Counted from the first letter of the stretch, positions 49,104 through 58,364 are shown. The stretch is 64,000 bases of DNA from Paraburkholderia solitsugae (GCF_013177695.1 NZ_WOEY01000090.1:1-64000); one strand, 5' to 3'. Numbers and translations: made by a program. Notes: generated from the letters alone by a model not told the origin.

Positions 49104-50170
49104 GAGTTCCATTCGATGGCAAGGTGTGGAGCGGCCGTTCCGACGAGGGAGAACCCGGCGACACCCGGCGTATTTTCAATCAGGTGGTGCCGTTTGGCGG
49201 CGCGCTGCGGCATGAGGATGCTTTACGCGCCGCGCCGCTTACTGGAAGCGATGCGCCCGTGATCATCGGCTTTGGTTCCGACGAAGGCGTGCGGCGTAAT
49301 CAAGGGCGTATCGGCGCGGCCCATGCGCCGAAGGAACTGCGTCGCGTGCTGGCGGGCTTGCCGGCGAAAACGTCGATGGTGACGCTCGCCGATGCGGGCG
49401 ATGTGGTGTGCGACGACGGCGACCTCGAAGGCGCGCAGGCGGAACTCGCGAACGTGGTGAGCGACGTGCTCGCGAGCGGCGGCCGGCCGTTGGTGTTGGG
49501 CGGCGGCCATGAGGTCGCGTGGGGGACGTATAGCGGTTTTCGCCTGCATCAGGATCGCGTGGCCGGGGCAGCGGGCGCCGGCGTCGCGGCCACCTCACCA
49601 AGCTCCGTGGCTCCTGCAGCGAATGCAGGTGTGGTTTCGACCGTCACGTCAGCAACGGCAACCCGCAAGCTCCTCATTATCAACTTCGACGCCCACTTCG
49701 ATCTGCGCCAGAAGCGGCCGGCGAATTCAGGCACGCCGTTCGATCAGATTGCCAGCGACTGCGCCGAACGAGGTGTGCCATTCAACTACGTATGTTTCGG
49801 CATCAGCGATCTGGGTAACACTGCTTCGCTGTTCGCGCATGCAGAACGACTCGGCGTGCGCTACGTGCTCGACATCGACATGCAGGAACCGCAATTGCCG
49901 CAGCGTTTGGACGATCTCCGGCAGGTGCTGGACGCAGCGGACGACGTCTATCTGACCATTGATCTCGATGTGCTCCCGGCCGCTACCGCGCCGGGTGTAT
50001 CGGCGCCTGCCGCGCTGGGCGTGCCCTTGTCGGTGGTCGAAGCGATGGTGCAGCGCGTGCGGGCGTCGGGCAAGCTGCGCGTGGCGGATATTGCGGAGTA
50101 CAACCCGTCGCTCGATCAGGATAAGCGCACGGCGAGGGCGGCGGCGCGCCTGGCATACCGGCTGCTTTAA
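49100..50170 (+). CDS. hutG: Formimidoylglutamase (arginase superfamily)
   Basis: This 356-aa ureohydrolase has the dinuclear Mn motifs GGGHE (134-138), NFDAHFD (195-201) and TIDLDVLPAATAPGVSAPA. It closely matches HutG, which hydrolyses N-formimidoyl-L-glutamate to glutamate and formamide in histidine degradation. An Ala/Gly/Ser/Thr-rich insert of about 36 residues (153-188) lies between the first and second metal motifs and is unusual. The start overlaps the transporter ATPase stop, so histidine uptake and the last step of its breakdown are coupled here. No hutHUI genes are in the window. Confidence 0.85.
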   Translation: MRVPFDGKVWSGRSDEGEPGDTRRIFNQVVPFGGALRHEDALRAAPLTGSDAPVIIGFGSDEGVRRNQGRIGAAHAPKELRRVLAGLPAKTSMVTLADAGDVVCDDGDLEGAQAELANVVSDVLASGGRPLVLGGGHEVAWGTYSGFRLHQDRVAGAAGAGVAATSPSSVAPAANAGVVSTVTSATATRKLLIINFDAHFDLRQKRPANSGTPFDQIASDCAERGVPFNYVCFGISDLGNTASLFAHAERLGVRYVLDIDMQEPQLPQRLDDLRQVLDAADDVYLTIDLDVLPAATAPGVSAPAALGVPLSVVEAMVQRVRASGKLRVADIAEYNPSLDQDKRTARAAARLAYRLL

Positions 50171-50389
50171 CGCACGTTAGCCGCACGGCACGGCAGCGGG
50201 CGGCGCCGCAGTGCAGCGCACCGCACTGTGCCGCGCCGTGTCGCATCGCGTCGATCGGTGTATCGTAGTCGCCGGTGATCGCCGTGCCGGCACGCGTATT
50301 TCAAACGGGCGTATGGATAGATTATTGCTTCGAAGGCAGTCGTTATCGATTCTTGCGAAGTACCTGCTGAGCGATCGTAAACTTGACTC

Positions 50390-50403
50390 TGTGCGTATGC
50401 ACA
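50390..50403. promoter_or_regulatory. MarR operator, copy 1
   Basis: TGTGCGTATGCACA, with TGTGC/GCACA arms, ends 16 bp before the first marR start codon. The same motif recurs at 50888-50901 and 51410-51423. Confidence 0.65.
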
Positions 50404-50418
50404 TATAGACTGCCTAGC

Positions 50419-50841
50419 ATGAACCGTCCTCTCTCTTACGACGAATGCAACTGTTTCGCGCTGCGCCAGGCGGCCCGGCACGTCACGCAAATCTACGAGC
50501 GTCATCTCGGCCAGGTCGGGCTCACGGCCGCGCAGTTCACGATTCTCGCCAAGCTCGCGCGCACGCCAAACCTGCCGATGGTGGACCTTGCGGACGCGAT
50601 GGTCATGGAGCGCACCACACTGGTCCGCGCCATGAAGCCGTTGCAGCGCGACGGGCTGGTGGTCGCCGAATCGGCGGAGCATGACGGCCGCACGCTTCTG
50701 TTCAGTCTTACGGAGAAGGGCGAAACGATCTTCGATCAGGCTGCCGTCGCATGGCGTGCTGCGCAGAGCGAGTTCGAAGAAGAGTTCGGTCACGCACGTG
50801 CCAAGGCGTTGCGCTCCGAACTGTTCAGCATCACCGGATAG
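50419..50841 (+). CDS. MarR-family regulator (first)
   Basis: The protein has 140 aa from MNRPLSYD, preferred over an upstream GTG-type frame that would overlap the operator. It has a winged helix-turn-helix with GLTAAQFTILAKLAR, LADAMVMERTTLVRAMKPLQ and the wing AEHDGRTLLFSLTEKG. A dimer helix ends LRSELFSITG. MarR/EmrR proteins repress drug-efflux operons and are released by ligands. It is 80 bp upstream of a paralogous marR gene and near emrAB, and shares the operator motif with both. Confidence 0.88.
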   Translation: MNRPLSYDECNCFALRQAARHVTQIYERHLGQVGLTAAQFTILAKLARTPNLPMVDLADAMVMERTTLVRAMKPLQRDGLVVAESAEHDGRTLLFSLTEKGETIFDQAAVAWRAAQSEFEEEFGHARAKALRSELFSITG

Positions 50842-50887
50842 ACAAACCCTATGAGCTCGTTCCGACGAGCTTGGGTACGCCCGATTA

Positions 50888-50901
50888 TGTGCATACGCAC
50901 T
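50888..50901. promoter_or_regulatory. MarR operator, copy 2
   Basis: TGTGCATACGCACT is the reverse-oriented near-copy of the site at 50390-50403. It lies 20 bp before the second marR start codon. Confidence 0.65.
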
Positions 50902-50921
50902 CACGATAGGGAAGTACAGCG

Positions 50922-51344
50922 ATGGACGGACTCTTCGACGACGACTGCTTTGCGATCCGCCAGGCCGCGCGCTATGTGTCGCAGCTTTACGACCGCCACC
51001 TGGGGAACGTCGGCCTGACTATCACGCAGTTTTCGCTGATGGGGCGTCTGAAACGCACCGGTCCGTTGACCATGAAGGAACTGGCCGAGGCCATGCGCAT
51101 GCAACGCACCACGCTTGTCCGCACGATTCAGCCGCTGCGGCGCAACGGATTGGTGTCGAGCGACACACGCGGGGCGGACGCGCGGACGTTGTGGATTGCA
51201 ATCACGGCAGCCGGCGAAGCGCGTTTGCACGCAGGCCGCAAGCATTGGGATGCGGCGCAAGCCGAGTTCGAGGATCGCTTTGGCGAGCAGCGCGCGGCGG
51301 CATTGCGCAGTGAGTTGTTCGCCGTCACAAGCGATCCCATTTGA
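50922..51344 (+). CDS. MarR-family regulator (second)
   Basis: The protein has 140 aa and is a clear paralog of the preceding gene (same ends: FAIRQAARYVSQLYDRHLGN and LRSELFAVTS). The winged helix is GLTITQFSLMGRLKR, LAEAMRMQRTTLVRTIQPLR, with wing TRGADARTLWIAITAAG. The tandem pair probably forms homo- or heterodimers at the three shared operators and sets expression of the efflux operon downstream. The gene is followed by a rho-independent terminator, so the operon has its own promoter. Confidence 0.88.
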   Translation: MDGLFDDDCFAIRQAARYVSQLYDRHLGNVGLTITQFSLMGRLKRTGPLTMKELAEAMRMQRTTLVRTIQPLRRNGLVSSDTRGADARTLWIAITAAGEARLHAGRKHWDAAQAEFEDRFGEQRAAALRSELFAVTSDPI

Positions 51345-51372
51345 ATCAGGCCCGCGTGGAGCGGGCCAAGCC

Positions 51373-51400
51373 CGGCGCAGTACAACGCGCCGTTTTTTTT
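51373..51400 (+). terminator. Rho-independent terminator between marR2 and emrA
   Basis: Stem CGGCGC/GCGCCG (51373-51378 and 51387-51392) is followed by eight T to 51400. A second hairpin GGCCCGC-gtgga-GCGGGCC (51349-51367) lies just upstream. Read-through from marR2 into emrA is therefore limited. Confidence 0.8.
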
Positions 51401-51409
51401 AGCTCAAAG

Positions 51410-51423
51410 AGTGCATACACACA
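51410..51423. promoter_or_regulatory. MarR operator, copy 3
   Basis: AGTGCATACACACA matches the other two operator copies with two substitutions. It lies only 11 bp upstream of the emrA start codon and immediately after the terminator T-run. Confidence 0.6.
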
Positions 51424-51433
51424 TTCGAACATC

Positions 51434-52522
51434 ATGTCCACTACACCCTCGACTATTGCACCGCCCAGCGTGGCCAAGGCCGCCAAACCGGCCCGGCGCA
51501 TTCCGTGGATGCTGCTCGCAATCATCACGGTGGTCGCCGTGCTGGCGCTTGCCGCGTCGTACTGGTTCTTCGTCGGCCGCTCTATCGAAACGACGGACGA
51601 TGCCTACGTCGGCGGGGATGTGACCGTGATGTCGCCGAAGGTGAACGGCTTCGTCACGGACGTGCTGGTGCGCGACAACCAGTTCGTCCATGCGAATCAG
51701 GTGCTGATCCGGCTCGATGCGCGCGATTACGACGCTCGCCTCGCGCAGGCCAGCGCGGAGGTTGAGAGCGCAGAGGCCGCCGTTACCGAACTGCAGGCGA
51801 AGAAGTCCTTGCAGCTTGCCACCATCAACGAGCAGGCCGCCGAGGTTCGGGCGTCAGGCGCCGAGTTGACACGCAGCGCCGCCGATCAGACGCGCTATCG
51901 CGAACTGGTGAAGGACGACGCGGTATCGAGTCAGGTCGTCGAACGCGCGGACGCAGATCTGACCAAGGCGCATGCCGCGGTCGACCGCAGCAGCGCGGCG
52001 TTTATTGCCGCGCAACGGCAGATCGCCGTGCTCGACGCGCAGATCGGCGATGCGCAGGCACGCATCGCCACCGCGCAGGCGGCACAACGTGTTGCGGCAT
52101 TGAATGTGGAGTACACCACGATCCGCTCGCCGATCGACGGTTACGTCGGCAATCGCACTGCGCGCGTCGGCCTGCTGGCGAACACGGGTGTTTCGCTGCT
52201 GACGGTGGTGCCGTCGAGCGGGCTGTGGATCGACGCCAATTTCAAGGAAGACCAGTTGAAGAAGATGCACGTTGGCGACGGCGTCGACGTCGATCTCGAT
52301 GCATCGAGCAACCGGATTCACGGCGTGGTTGAGAGTCTCGCGCCCGCGACCGGCGCGACCTTCAGCGTGTTGCCGGCGGAGAACGCCACCGGCAACTTCA
52401 CGAAGATCGTGCAGCGCGTGCCGGTGCGCGTGCGTCTCGACGTGCCGAAGGACATGCAAGGCGTACTGCGCCCGGGCCTGTCGGCGACGGTGAAAGTGCA
52501 CCTCGACGCTGCTCACGGTTAA
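51434..52522 (+). CDS. emrA: EmrA/HlyD-type membrane fusion protein
   Basis: The protein has 362 aa from MSTTPSTIA. The 31 codons upstream in frame include the terminator and are not coding. A single N-terminal TM anchor (IPWMLLAIITVVAVLALAAS) is followed by a barrel-sandwich lipoyl half-motif (YVGGDVTVMSPKVNGFVTDV), a long coiled coil (about 95-200) and the second half (YTTIRSPIDGYVGNRTARVG). It bridges the inner-membrane EmrB pump to the outer-membrane channel. The ATG has no clear Shine-Dalgarno. Confidence 0.9.
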   Translation: MSTTPSTIAPPSVAKAAKPARRIPWMLLAIITVVAVLALAASYWFFVGRSIETTDDAYVGGDVTVMSPKVNGFVTDVLVRDNQFVHANQVLIRLDARDYDARLAQASAEVESAEAAVTELQAKKSLQLATINEQAAEVRASGAELTRSAADQTRYRELVKDDAVSSQVVERADADLTKAHAAVDRSSAAFIAAQRQIAVLDAQIGDAQARIATAQAAQRVAALNVEYTTIRSPIDGYVGNRTARVGLLANTGVSLLTVVPSSGLWIDANFKEDQLKKMHVGDGVDVDLDASSNRIHGVVESLAPATGATFSVLPAENATGNFTKIVQRVPVRVRLDVPKDMQGVLRPGLSATVKVHLDAAHG

Positions 52523-52528
52523 ACGATC

Positions 52529-54100
52529 ATGACTCAGGTCCTCGCCAATCCCGCCGACCTGCCGACGCGCACCAAAGTGTTCGCGTTCGTGCTGATGTGT
52601 CTCGGTTTTTTCATGGCGACGCTCGATATTCAGATCGTAGCGTCTTCCCTCAAGGATATCGGCGGCGGCTTGTCCGCGAGTCAGGATGAGCTCTCGTGGG
52701 TGCAGACCTCGTATCTGATCGCGGAGATTCTCGTGATCCCGATGTCCGGTTGGCTCACGCGTGTGTTCTCGACACGCTGGGTGTTCGCATTTTCCGCGCT
52801 GGGTTTTACGGTCACGAGTATGCTGTGCGGCCTTGCATGGGACATCAACTCGATGATCCTGTTTCGCGGTTTGCAGGGCGCGCTCGGCGCCGCGATGATT
52901 CCGACCGTGTTCACGACGGCATTCGTGCTGTTCCCCGGCAAGCAGCGCCTTATTGCATCCACCACCATCAGCGCGCTCGCCACGCTCGCACCGACGGTCG
53001 GCCCGGTGATCGGCGGCTGGATCACATCGCAATGGTCGTGGCACTGGCTGTTCTATCTGAACCTGGTGCCGGGCACCGTCGTCACGCTGATGGTGCCGAA
53101 GTACGTGCACTTCGACAACGTCGATCTCTCGCTGCTGAAAAAAGGCGACTATCTCGGCATCCTGTTGATGTCCGGTTTTCTTGGGTGCCTGGAATACATA
53201 CTGGAGGAAGGGCCACGCAAGAACTGGTTCGGCGACGACGTGATCCTGACGTGTACCTGGGTAGCGGCGATCTGCGGATTCCTGTTCATCGTGCACGCGT
53301 TCACCGCAAAAGAGCCGATCGTCGATTTGCGCGCACTGGCGATCCGCAACTTCGGCATTGGCAGTCTGCTGTCCTTCATCACAGGGATCGGGATTTTCTG
53401 CGCGGTGTTCCTGACACCGGTGTTCCTGTCGCGTGTGCGCGGCTTCGATTCGTTGCAGATCGGCGTGGCGTTGCTGTCGGTGGGATGTTTTCAATTGGTC
53501 GCGATGGTCGCGTATTCGGTGGTCGCGCGTTTCGTCGATATGCGCTTGTTGCTGGTGTTCGGCCTGGTGTTGTTCGGCGTCGGCTGTTATCTGTATGTGC
53601 CACTGACCAATCAGTGGGGCTGGCAGGAATTGCTGATCCCGCAGGCGTTGCGCGGCATTGGCCAGCAGTTCTGCATTCCGCCCATCGTCACGATGGCGCT
53701 CGGTTCATTGCCGATGTCGAGGCTTCGATCCGCCAGCGGTCTCTTCAACCTGATGCGCAATCTGGGCGGCGCGATTGGCATTGCCGTGAGCAGCACCATG
53801 CTCAACGATCGGTTGAATCTCCACTACGAGCGGCTCGACGAGCATTTGAGCGCGGGCCGTCCGGTGATCGAGTCGATCTTGCAGCAGCAAAGCGCGCACT
53901 TCGCGGCAGTCGGCGGCGATGCGCTGAATGCAGCCAATGCGGGCCTCGGCGCGTTGCATGCGCTGCTGATGCGCGAAGCACTCGTGCTCACGTTCTCCGA
54001 CACGTTTTTTGCGCTGTCGCTCTGTTTTGTCGTTGGTTTGCTAAGCGTGCTGTTTTCGCGCCCGTTTGGCAATACCGCACCGCCGCCCGATGCGCATTGA
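52529..54100 (+). CDS. emrB: EmrB-type DHA2 drug:H+ antiporter
   Basis: This 523-aa MFS protein has 14 hydrophobic segments. DHA2 motifs are LGFFMATLDIQIVASSLKDI (motif D1), WVQTSYLIAEILVIPMSGWL, GALGAAMIPTVFTTAF, and motif C-like LAPTVGPVIGGWI. It exports hydrophobic compounds using the proton gradient, with EmrA and an outer-membrane channel. It starts 6 bp after emrA, and its C-terminus overlaps upstream codons of the next frame but not the chosen oprM-type start. Confidence 0.92.
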   Translation: MTQVLANPADLPTRTKVFAFVLMCLGFFMATLDIQIVASSLKDIGGGLSASQDELSWVQTSYLIAEILVIPMSGWLTRVFSTRWVFAFSALGFTVTSMLCGLAWDINSMILFRGLQGALGAAMIPTVFTTAFVLFPGKQRLIASTTISALATLAPTVGPVIGGWITSQWSWHWLFYLNLVPGTVVTLMVPKYVHFDNVDLSLLKKGDYLGILLMSGFLGCLEYILEEGPRKNWFGDDVILTCTWVAAICGFLFIVHAFTAKEPIVDLRALAIRNFGIGSLLSFITGIGIFCAVFLTPVFLSRVRGFDSLQIGVALLSVGCFQLVAMVAYSVVARFVDMRLLLVFGLVLFGVGCYLYVPLTNQWGWQELLIPQALRGIGQQFCIPPIVTMALGSLPMSRLRSASGLFNLMRNLGGAIGIAVSSTMLNDRLNLHYERLDEHLSAGRPVIESILQQQSAHFAAVGGDALNAANAGLGALHALLMREALVLTFSDTFFALSLCFVVGLLSVLFSRPFGNTAPPPDAH

Positions 54101-54110
54101 GGAAATCAGC

Positions 54111-55550
54111 ATGAAACCCATCGTTATGAAAGTACTCGCGAGCGCGGCACTGCTGACACTAGCGGCATGCGCGGTGCAGCCTGAAACGCATGCGGACCTC
54201 CAGCATACGGTTCAGACCGTTGCACCGACCGCGTGGAATGTCGATGCTCCTCAAGACAGCATCAACGCCGACACATGGTGGGCCCAATTCGGCGATCCCG
54301 TGATGCATCAGCTGGTGGAATCGGTGCTAACGGGCAATCTCGACGTGCAGGCCGCGGTGGAGCGCGTCAAGCAGGCGCAGGATCTCGCGACGCAAGATCG
54401 CGCGGCCTTGCTGCCGGAGCTGAACGCCGGCGCGGGCGCATCCGACTCCCGGCAGAACACGCCGCCGCCGCTCGGCTACGTGCGTCAAGCCGGGTTCGGC
54501 GTGACGGCGAGCTGGACGCCGGACGTTTTCGGCGGCGAACGGCTTGCAGTGCTCGCAGCCCAGGCGCAAGTGTCAGGTCGGCAGGCGGCTTTGAATCAAC
54601 TGCGTCTGGCGCTCGCGGCGAACACAGCGGCGGCGTATATCGATCTGCGCTGGGCGCAATCCCAATTGCAGATTCTCAGCGACAACGAACAGATCCGTGC
54701 GCGCGCGTTGAAACTCACGCAGGAGCGCTTGCATTACGGACTGTCGACCCAACTCGACGTTGCGCGTGCGCAGAACCAGTTGGAGGATTTGCAGGCGCAG
54801 ATCCCGCGCGTGCAGTCGGCCGTGCAGCATCAGTTGAGTCTGATCGCGGTGTATTCGGGGCGCACGCCGGAGAGCGTCGATGGCTTGCTGCTGGCTGATC
54901 CAAATATGGCTCGCGACATTCCGGTGCCCGCGCAAAGCGTGCCGCAGACGCTGCCGTCCGACGCGCTGTTGCAACGGCCCGATGTGCGCAATGCCTACGC
55001 GACGGTCGAACAGCGCGCGGCGGAAGTGGGCGTGTCAAAAGCGCAGCGCTATCCGCAGTTCAGGCTCAATCTCGCCGACGGCCTACTGGCCTCGTCCTAT
55101 CTCGGCTTGCCGACGCTGACCGATAACCTCTTCAGCGCGGCATTAAATGCCACGAGCCCGATCTTCAACGCCGGTCGCATCACCGCGAACATCGACGCGA
55201 GCGAGAGCCGGATGCGCGAATCGCAGCTCGGCCTGCAGCAGACCATGCTCCAAGCGCTCAAGGAAATCGAGGACAACCGCAGCGATCTGGTGAGTGGCGG
55301 TGTGCAGGTGCAGCGCTTAGGCGGCGCGCTCGATGCATCGAATCATGCGCTGCATCTGTCGACTGAGCTCTACAAGAACGGCGCGACGGATTTCCTCGAT
55401 GTGCTCACCGCGCAGGAGGCGTATCTGCGCGATGCGGAATCGCTAAATCAGGCCAAACGCGAGCATGCGCTTGCAGCCGTCGCGCTGTACCGCTCGCTCG
55501 GCGGCGGCTGGGATGTGCCCGCCACAGTCACGGCGGCATCAGCAAATTGA
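54111..55550 (+). CDS. NodT/OprM-type outer-membrane efflux lipoprotein
   Basis: The protein has 479 aa from MKPIVMKV (GAGGAAA ribosome-binding site). The 15-codon upstream extension overlaps emrB and was rejected. A lipoprotein signal has lipobox LAAC. Two OEP repeats follow: WWAQFGDPVMHQLVESVLTG, then NLDVQAAVERVKQAQ, and in the second half QRPDVRNAYATVEQRAAEVG and NGATDFLDVLTAQEAYLRDA. It is a TolC-like trimeric channel completing the tripartite EmrAB pump encoded upstream. The three genes are one operon. Confidence 0.92.
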   Translation: MKPIVMKVLASAALLTLAACAVQPETHADLQHTVQTVAPTAWNVDAPQDSINADTWWAQFGDPVMHQLVESVLTGNLDVQAAVERVKQAQDLATQDRAALLPELNAGAGASDSRQNTPPPLGYVRQAGFGVTASWTPDVFGGERLAVLAAQAQVSGRQAALNQLRLALAANTAAAYIDLRWAQSQLQILSDNEQIRARALKLTQERLHYGLSTQLDVARAQNQLEDLQAQIPRVQSAVQHQLSLIAVYSGRTPESVDGLLLADPNMARDIPVPAQSVPQTLPSDALLQRPDVRNAYATVEQRAAEVGVSKAQRYPQFRLNLADGLLASSYLGLPTLTDNLFSAALNATSPIFNAGRITANIDASESRMRESQLGLQQTMLQALKEIEDNRSDLVSGGVQVQRLGGALDASNHALHLSTELYKNGATDFLDVLTAQEAYLRDAESLNQAKREHALAAVALYRSLGGGWDVPATVTAASAN

Positions 55551-55607
55551 TGCGCGTGGACGTGGCGGCGAGATGGGTGAAATGGGTAGTCCAACTGGAG
55601 ATGAACG

Positions 55608-56792
55608 ATGAGTAAGCGAGAAGTAGTGATCTGCAATCCGGTGAGAACGCCGATTGGCGCATTCGGCGGATCGCTGAAAGAGGTGCCCGCAACCGAACTC
55701 GGCGCGGTCGCGGTGCGTGAGACGCTGCGTCGCAGCGGCCTCGATCCGGCCGTGTTGGCGTCCGTCGTGATGGGCAACGTGATTCAGGCCGGCAACAAGA
55801 TGAATCCGGCACGTCAGGCATCGATTGGCGGCGGCGTGCCGGTGGCCGTGCCTGCGTTGACGGTCAATCGTGTGTGCGGTTCGGGCGCGCAGGCGATTGC
55901 GTCGGCGGCCCAGGAAATCTGGCTTGGCCTCGGCGATGCAGCCGTGGCCGGCGGCATGGAAAACATGGACCGCGCGCCGTATCTGCTCGACGGCAGCCGC
56001 TGGGGCTACCGGATGGGCAACGCGCAAATCCACGACAGCCTGCTGCGCGACGGCCTGAACGACGCGTTTTCCGGCGAGCATTCCGGCTGGCATACCGAAG
56101 ACCTCGTCACGCAGTTCGACCTCACGCGCGAAACGCAGGACCGTTGGGCCGCGCGGTCACAACAGCGTTTTGCGCAAGCGCAGGCGCGCGGCGATTTCGA
56201 CGCTGAACTGGTCGCCGTCGAAGTCCCGGGGCGCAAAGGTCCGCAACATTTTTCGAGCGATGAACAGCCGCGCCCGGATACCACCGTCGAAACGCTCGCC
56301 AAACTGCGTCCGGCATTCCGTCCGGACGGCACGATTACCGCGGGCAACGCGCCGGGCTTGAACAGCGGCGCGGCAGCCATGCTGGTCGCTGAGCGTGGGT
56401 TCGCTGAGGTGCGTGGCATCGAGCCATTCGCGCGGCTGGTGGCATATGGAGTCGCGGCTGTCGAGCCGGGCATGTTCGGCCTCGGTCCGGTGCCGGCTGT
56501 GCAAATGGCCTTGGCCCGCGCAGGTTGGCAACTCGAGGACGTCGAACGCTTCGAGATCAATGAAGCCTTCGCAGCCGTGCCGCTCGCGGTGGCGCGCAGA
56601 CTCGGCATCGCGGATGAGCTGATCAACGTGCAAGGCGGCGCGATCGCGCACGGTCATCCGATCGGCGCGACCGGTGCGGTATTGACGACGCGTCTCCTGC
56701 ATTCAATGCGCCGCGACGGCCTGAAACGCGGCGTCGTCACGTTGTGTATCGGCGGTGGGCAGGGGATTGCGCTGGCGTTGGAAGTGATCTGA
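55608..56792 (+). CDS. Thiolase family protein (acetyl-CoA C-acetyltransferase)
   Basis: This 394-aa thiolase has the nucleophile Cys90 in VNRVCGSGAQAI, the INEAFAAVPLAV motif, catalytic His in GGAIAHGHPIGATG and second Cys near 381 in VTLCIGGGQGIA. It condenses two acyl-CoA or cleaves 3-ketoacyl-CoA. A biosynthetic acetoacetyl-CoA role (e.g. feeding polyhydroxyalkanoate synthesis) and a degradative role both fit the sequence. It is 57 bp downstream of the efflux operon but has no evident functional tie to it. Confidence 0.9.
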   Translation: MSKREVVICNPVRTPIGAFGGSLKEVPATELGAVAVRETLRRSGLDPAVLASVVMGNVIQAGNKMNPARQASIGGGVPVAVPALTVNRVCGSGAQAIASAAQEIWLGLGDAAVAGGMENMDRAPYLLDGSRWGYRMGNAQIHDSLLRDGLNDAFSGEHSGWHTEDLVTQFDLTRETQDRWAARSQQRFAQAQARGDFDAELVAVEVPGRKGPQHFSSDEQPRPDTTVETLAKLRPAFRPDGTITAGNAPGLNSGAAAMLVAERGFAEVRGIEPFARLVAYGVAAVEPGMFGLGPVPAVQMALARAGWQLEDVERFEINEAFAAVPLAVARRLGIADELINVQGGAIAHGHPIGATGAVLTTRLLHSMRRDGLKRGVVTLCIGGGQGIALALEVI

Positions 56793-56877
56793 AATCGGCT
56801 GCGGCGCGTTGCGGTGCCAGGAACCGATGACGCGCCGCGGCGCTGGCATGTCGCTGAAACGGCCGCGGCCGTATCGG

Positions 56878-58107
56878 CTAATGAAAGATCGGCAAGGCCA
56901 GATATCCCTTGATGACGATCGCATTGGCGATGTCGATAAAGAAAGCGCCCACCATCGGCACGACCAGAAAGGCGAGGTGCGAATGGCCGAAGCGGGCCGT
57001 GACGGCCTGCATGTTGGCAATGGCCGTGGGCGTGGCGCCGAGTCCGAAACCGCAATGGCCGGAGGCGAGCACGACAGCATCATAGTTGCGACCCATCACG
57101 CGGAACGTGACGAAGATCGCATAGAGCGCCATCAAAACGGTCTGCGCAACGAGAATCGAAACGACCGGCAGCGCTAGCGAGGCGAGGTCCCAGAGCTTGA
57201 GCGTCATCAGCGCCATGGCGAGGAACAGCGCGAGGCTCACGTTGCCGAGCAGGGCGACGGCGTGATCGAGAACGGGCTTGCCCGCGAGCCCGAGTGCATT
57301 GCTTAGCACCACGCCGACGAATAGCACGCAGACAAAAGTCGGCAGTTCGATCGCGGTGCCGGCCAATACTTGTGCGAGCGCGTCGCCGGCCGCGAGGCTG
57401 ATCGCGATCAGTGCCAGCGTCTCGATGAAGGCGCCCGGTGTGGTGGCTTGTTCCGCCTTCGGTTCTTCGAAGGCGAGCGGCGCCTCGACGGGGCTGTCGC
57501 CGTGGCTCTCTGCTTGATTCGCTGCATGATGCGCGGCGTCCTTCCTGGCGACTTGCCGCATCAGCACGCGCGCCACTGGGCCGCCGAGAATGCCGCCCAT
57601 CACGAGGCCGAAAGTCGCGCAGGCGATCGCCGCCTCGGTGGCGGACTGAAGCCCGTGGTGTTCGGCGAACACCTTGCTCCATGCTGCGCCCGTGCCATGA
57701 CCGCCGGACAGGGTGATCGAACCGACCAGCAAACCGTACAGCGGATCGATGCCCAGTAGATAAGTGAGGGCAATGCCTACTGCATTCTGCAGGACCAGCA
57801 GGCCGATCACGAGACCGAGAAAACGCAGCAACAGCGGGCCGCCTGACTTGAGGCTGGCGAGGTTGGCGTTGAGGCCGATGGTCGCGAAGAAGGCGAGCAT
57901 CAGCGGTGTTTGCAGCGCGGTATCGAAGCGTACTTCGACGTGGCTCGTGGTGCGCAGGATCAGCAGGACGATCGCCACCAGGAGCCCGCCGGCAACGGGT
58001 TCGGGAATCGTATAGCTGCGCAGCGGGGGGATCCATCCGACTAGCCTGTTCCCCAACAGCAGAACCAGTGAGGCCGCGACGAGTGTTCCGTAGATACCGA
58101 CGTTCAT
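56878..58107 (-). CDS. gltS: Sodium/glutamate symporter GltS
   Basis: This 409-aa inner-membrane protein has two inverted halves. GltS signatures are GGLLVAIVLL, FFATIGLNANLASLKSGGPL, GSITLSGGHGTGAAW in the first half and ASGHCGFGLGATPTAIANMQ in the second; each half ends in a Gly-rich re-entrant loop. The central hydrophilic linker (AANQAESHGDSPVEAPLAFE region) is usual. It imports glutamate with sodium. The ATG has GAGGTCG upstream. The gene is convergent with the thiolase and divergent from nupC. Confidence 0.93.
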   Translation of the reverse strand: MNVGIYGTLVAASLVLLLGNRLVGWIPPLRSYTIPEPVAGGLLVAIVLLILRTTSHVEVRFDTALQTPLMLAFFATIGLNANLASLKSGGPLLLRFLGLVIGLLVLQNAVGIALTYLLGIDPLYGLLVGSITLSGGHGTGAAWSKVFAEHHGLQSATEAAIACATFGLVMGGILGGPVARVLMRQVARKDAAHHAANQAESHGDSPVEAPLAFEEPKAEQATTPGAFIETLALIAISLAAGDALAQVLAGTAIELPTFVCVLFVGVVLSNALGLAGKPVLDHAVALLGNVSLALFLAMALMTLKLWDLASLALPVVSILVAQTVLMALYAIFVTFRVMGRNYDAVVLASGHCGFGLGATPTAIANMQAVTARFGHSHLAFLVVPMVGAFFIDIANAIVIKGYLALPIFH

Positions 58108-58364
58108 AGGCGACCTCGTTGAGAATGAATGGTCTTCACAGCTTGACGAGGCGTCTGACGGCGTGTGGAGCGGTCAAGAAGCGAATGGGAAACGCCTGTG
58201 GCGTGAGGGTACCTGAACGGCGGTGATCCAACAACGACTGCGCGCGAGGCGCACTGTCGTGGACCGCCTGGTCGTCGGTGTTGGAGTGAGGCCACATTGA
58301 AAGTTTTTCTCCAGCATCGGTTTCGTTTAGCATCGTTGTCACTTTCACAAGAACACCAAGAGAC

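Noticed and set aside
51854..53494. 546-codon minus-strand frame over emrA/emrB
   Set aside because: Spans two real genes antisense, low-complexity His/Arg/Gln content, no start signals.
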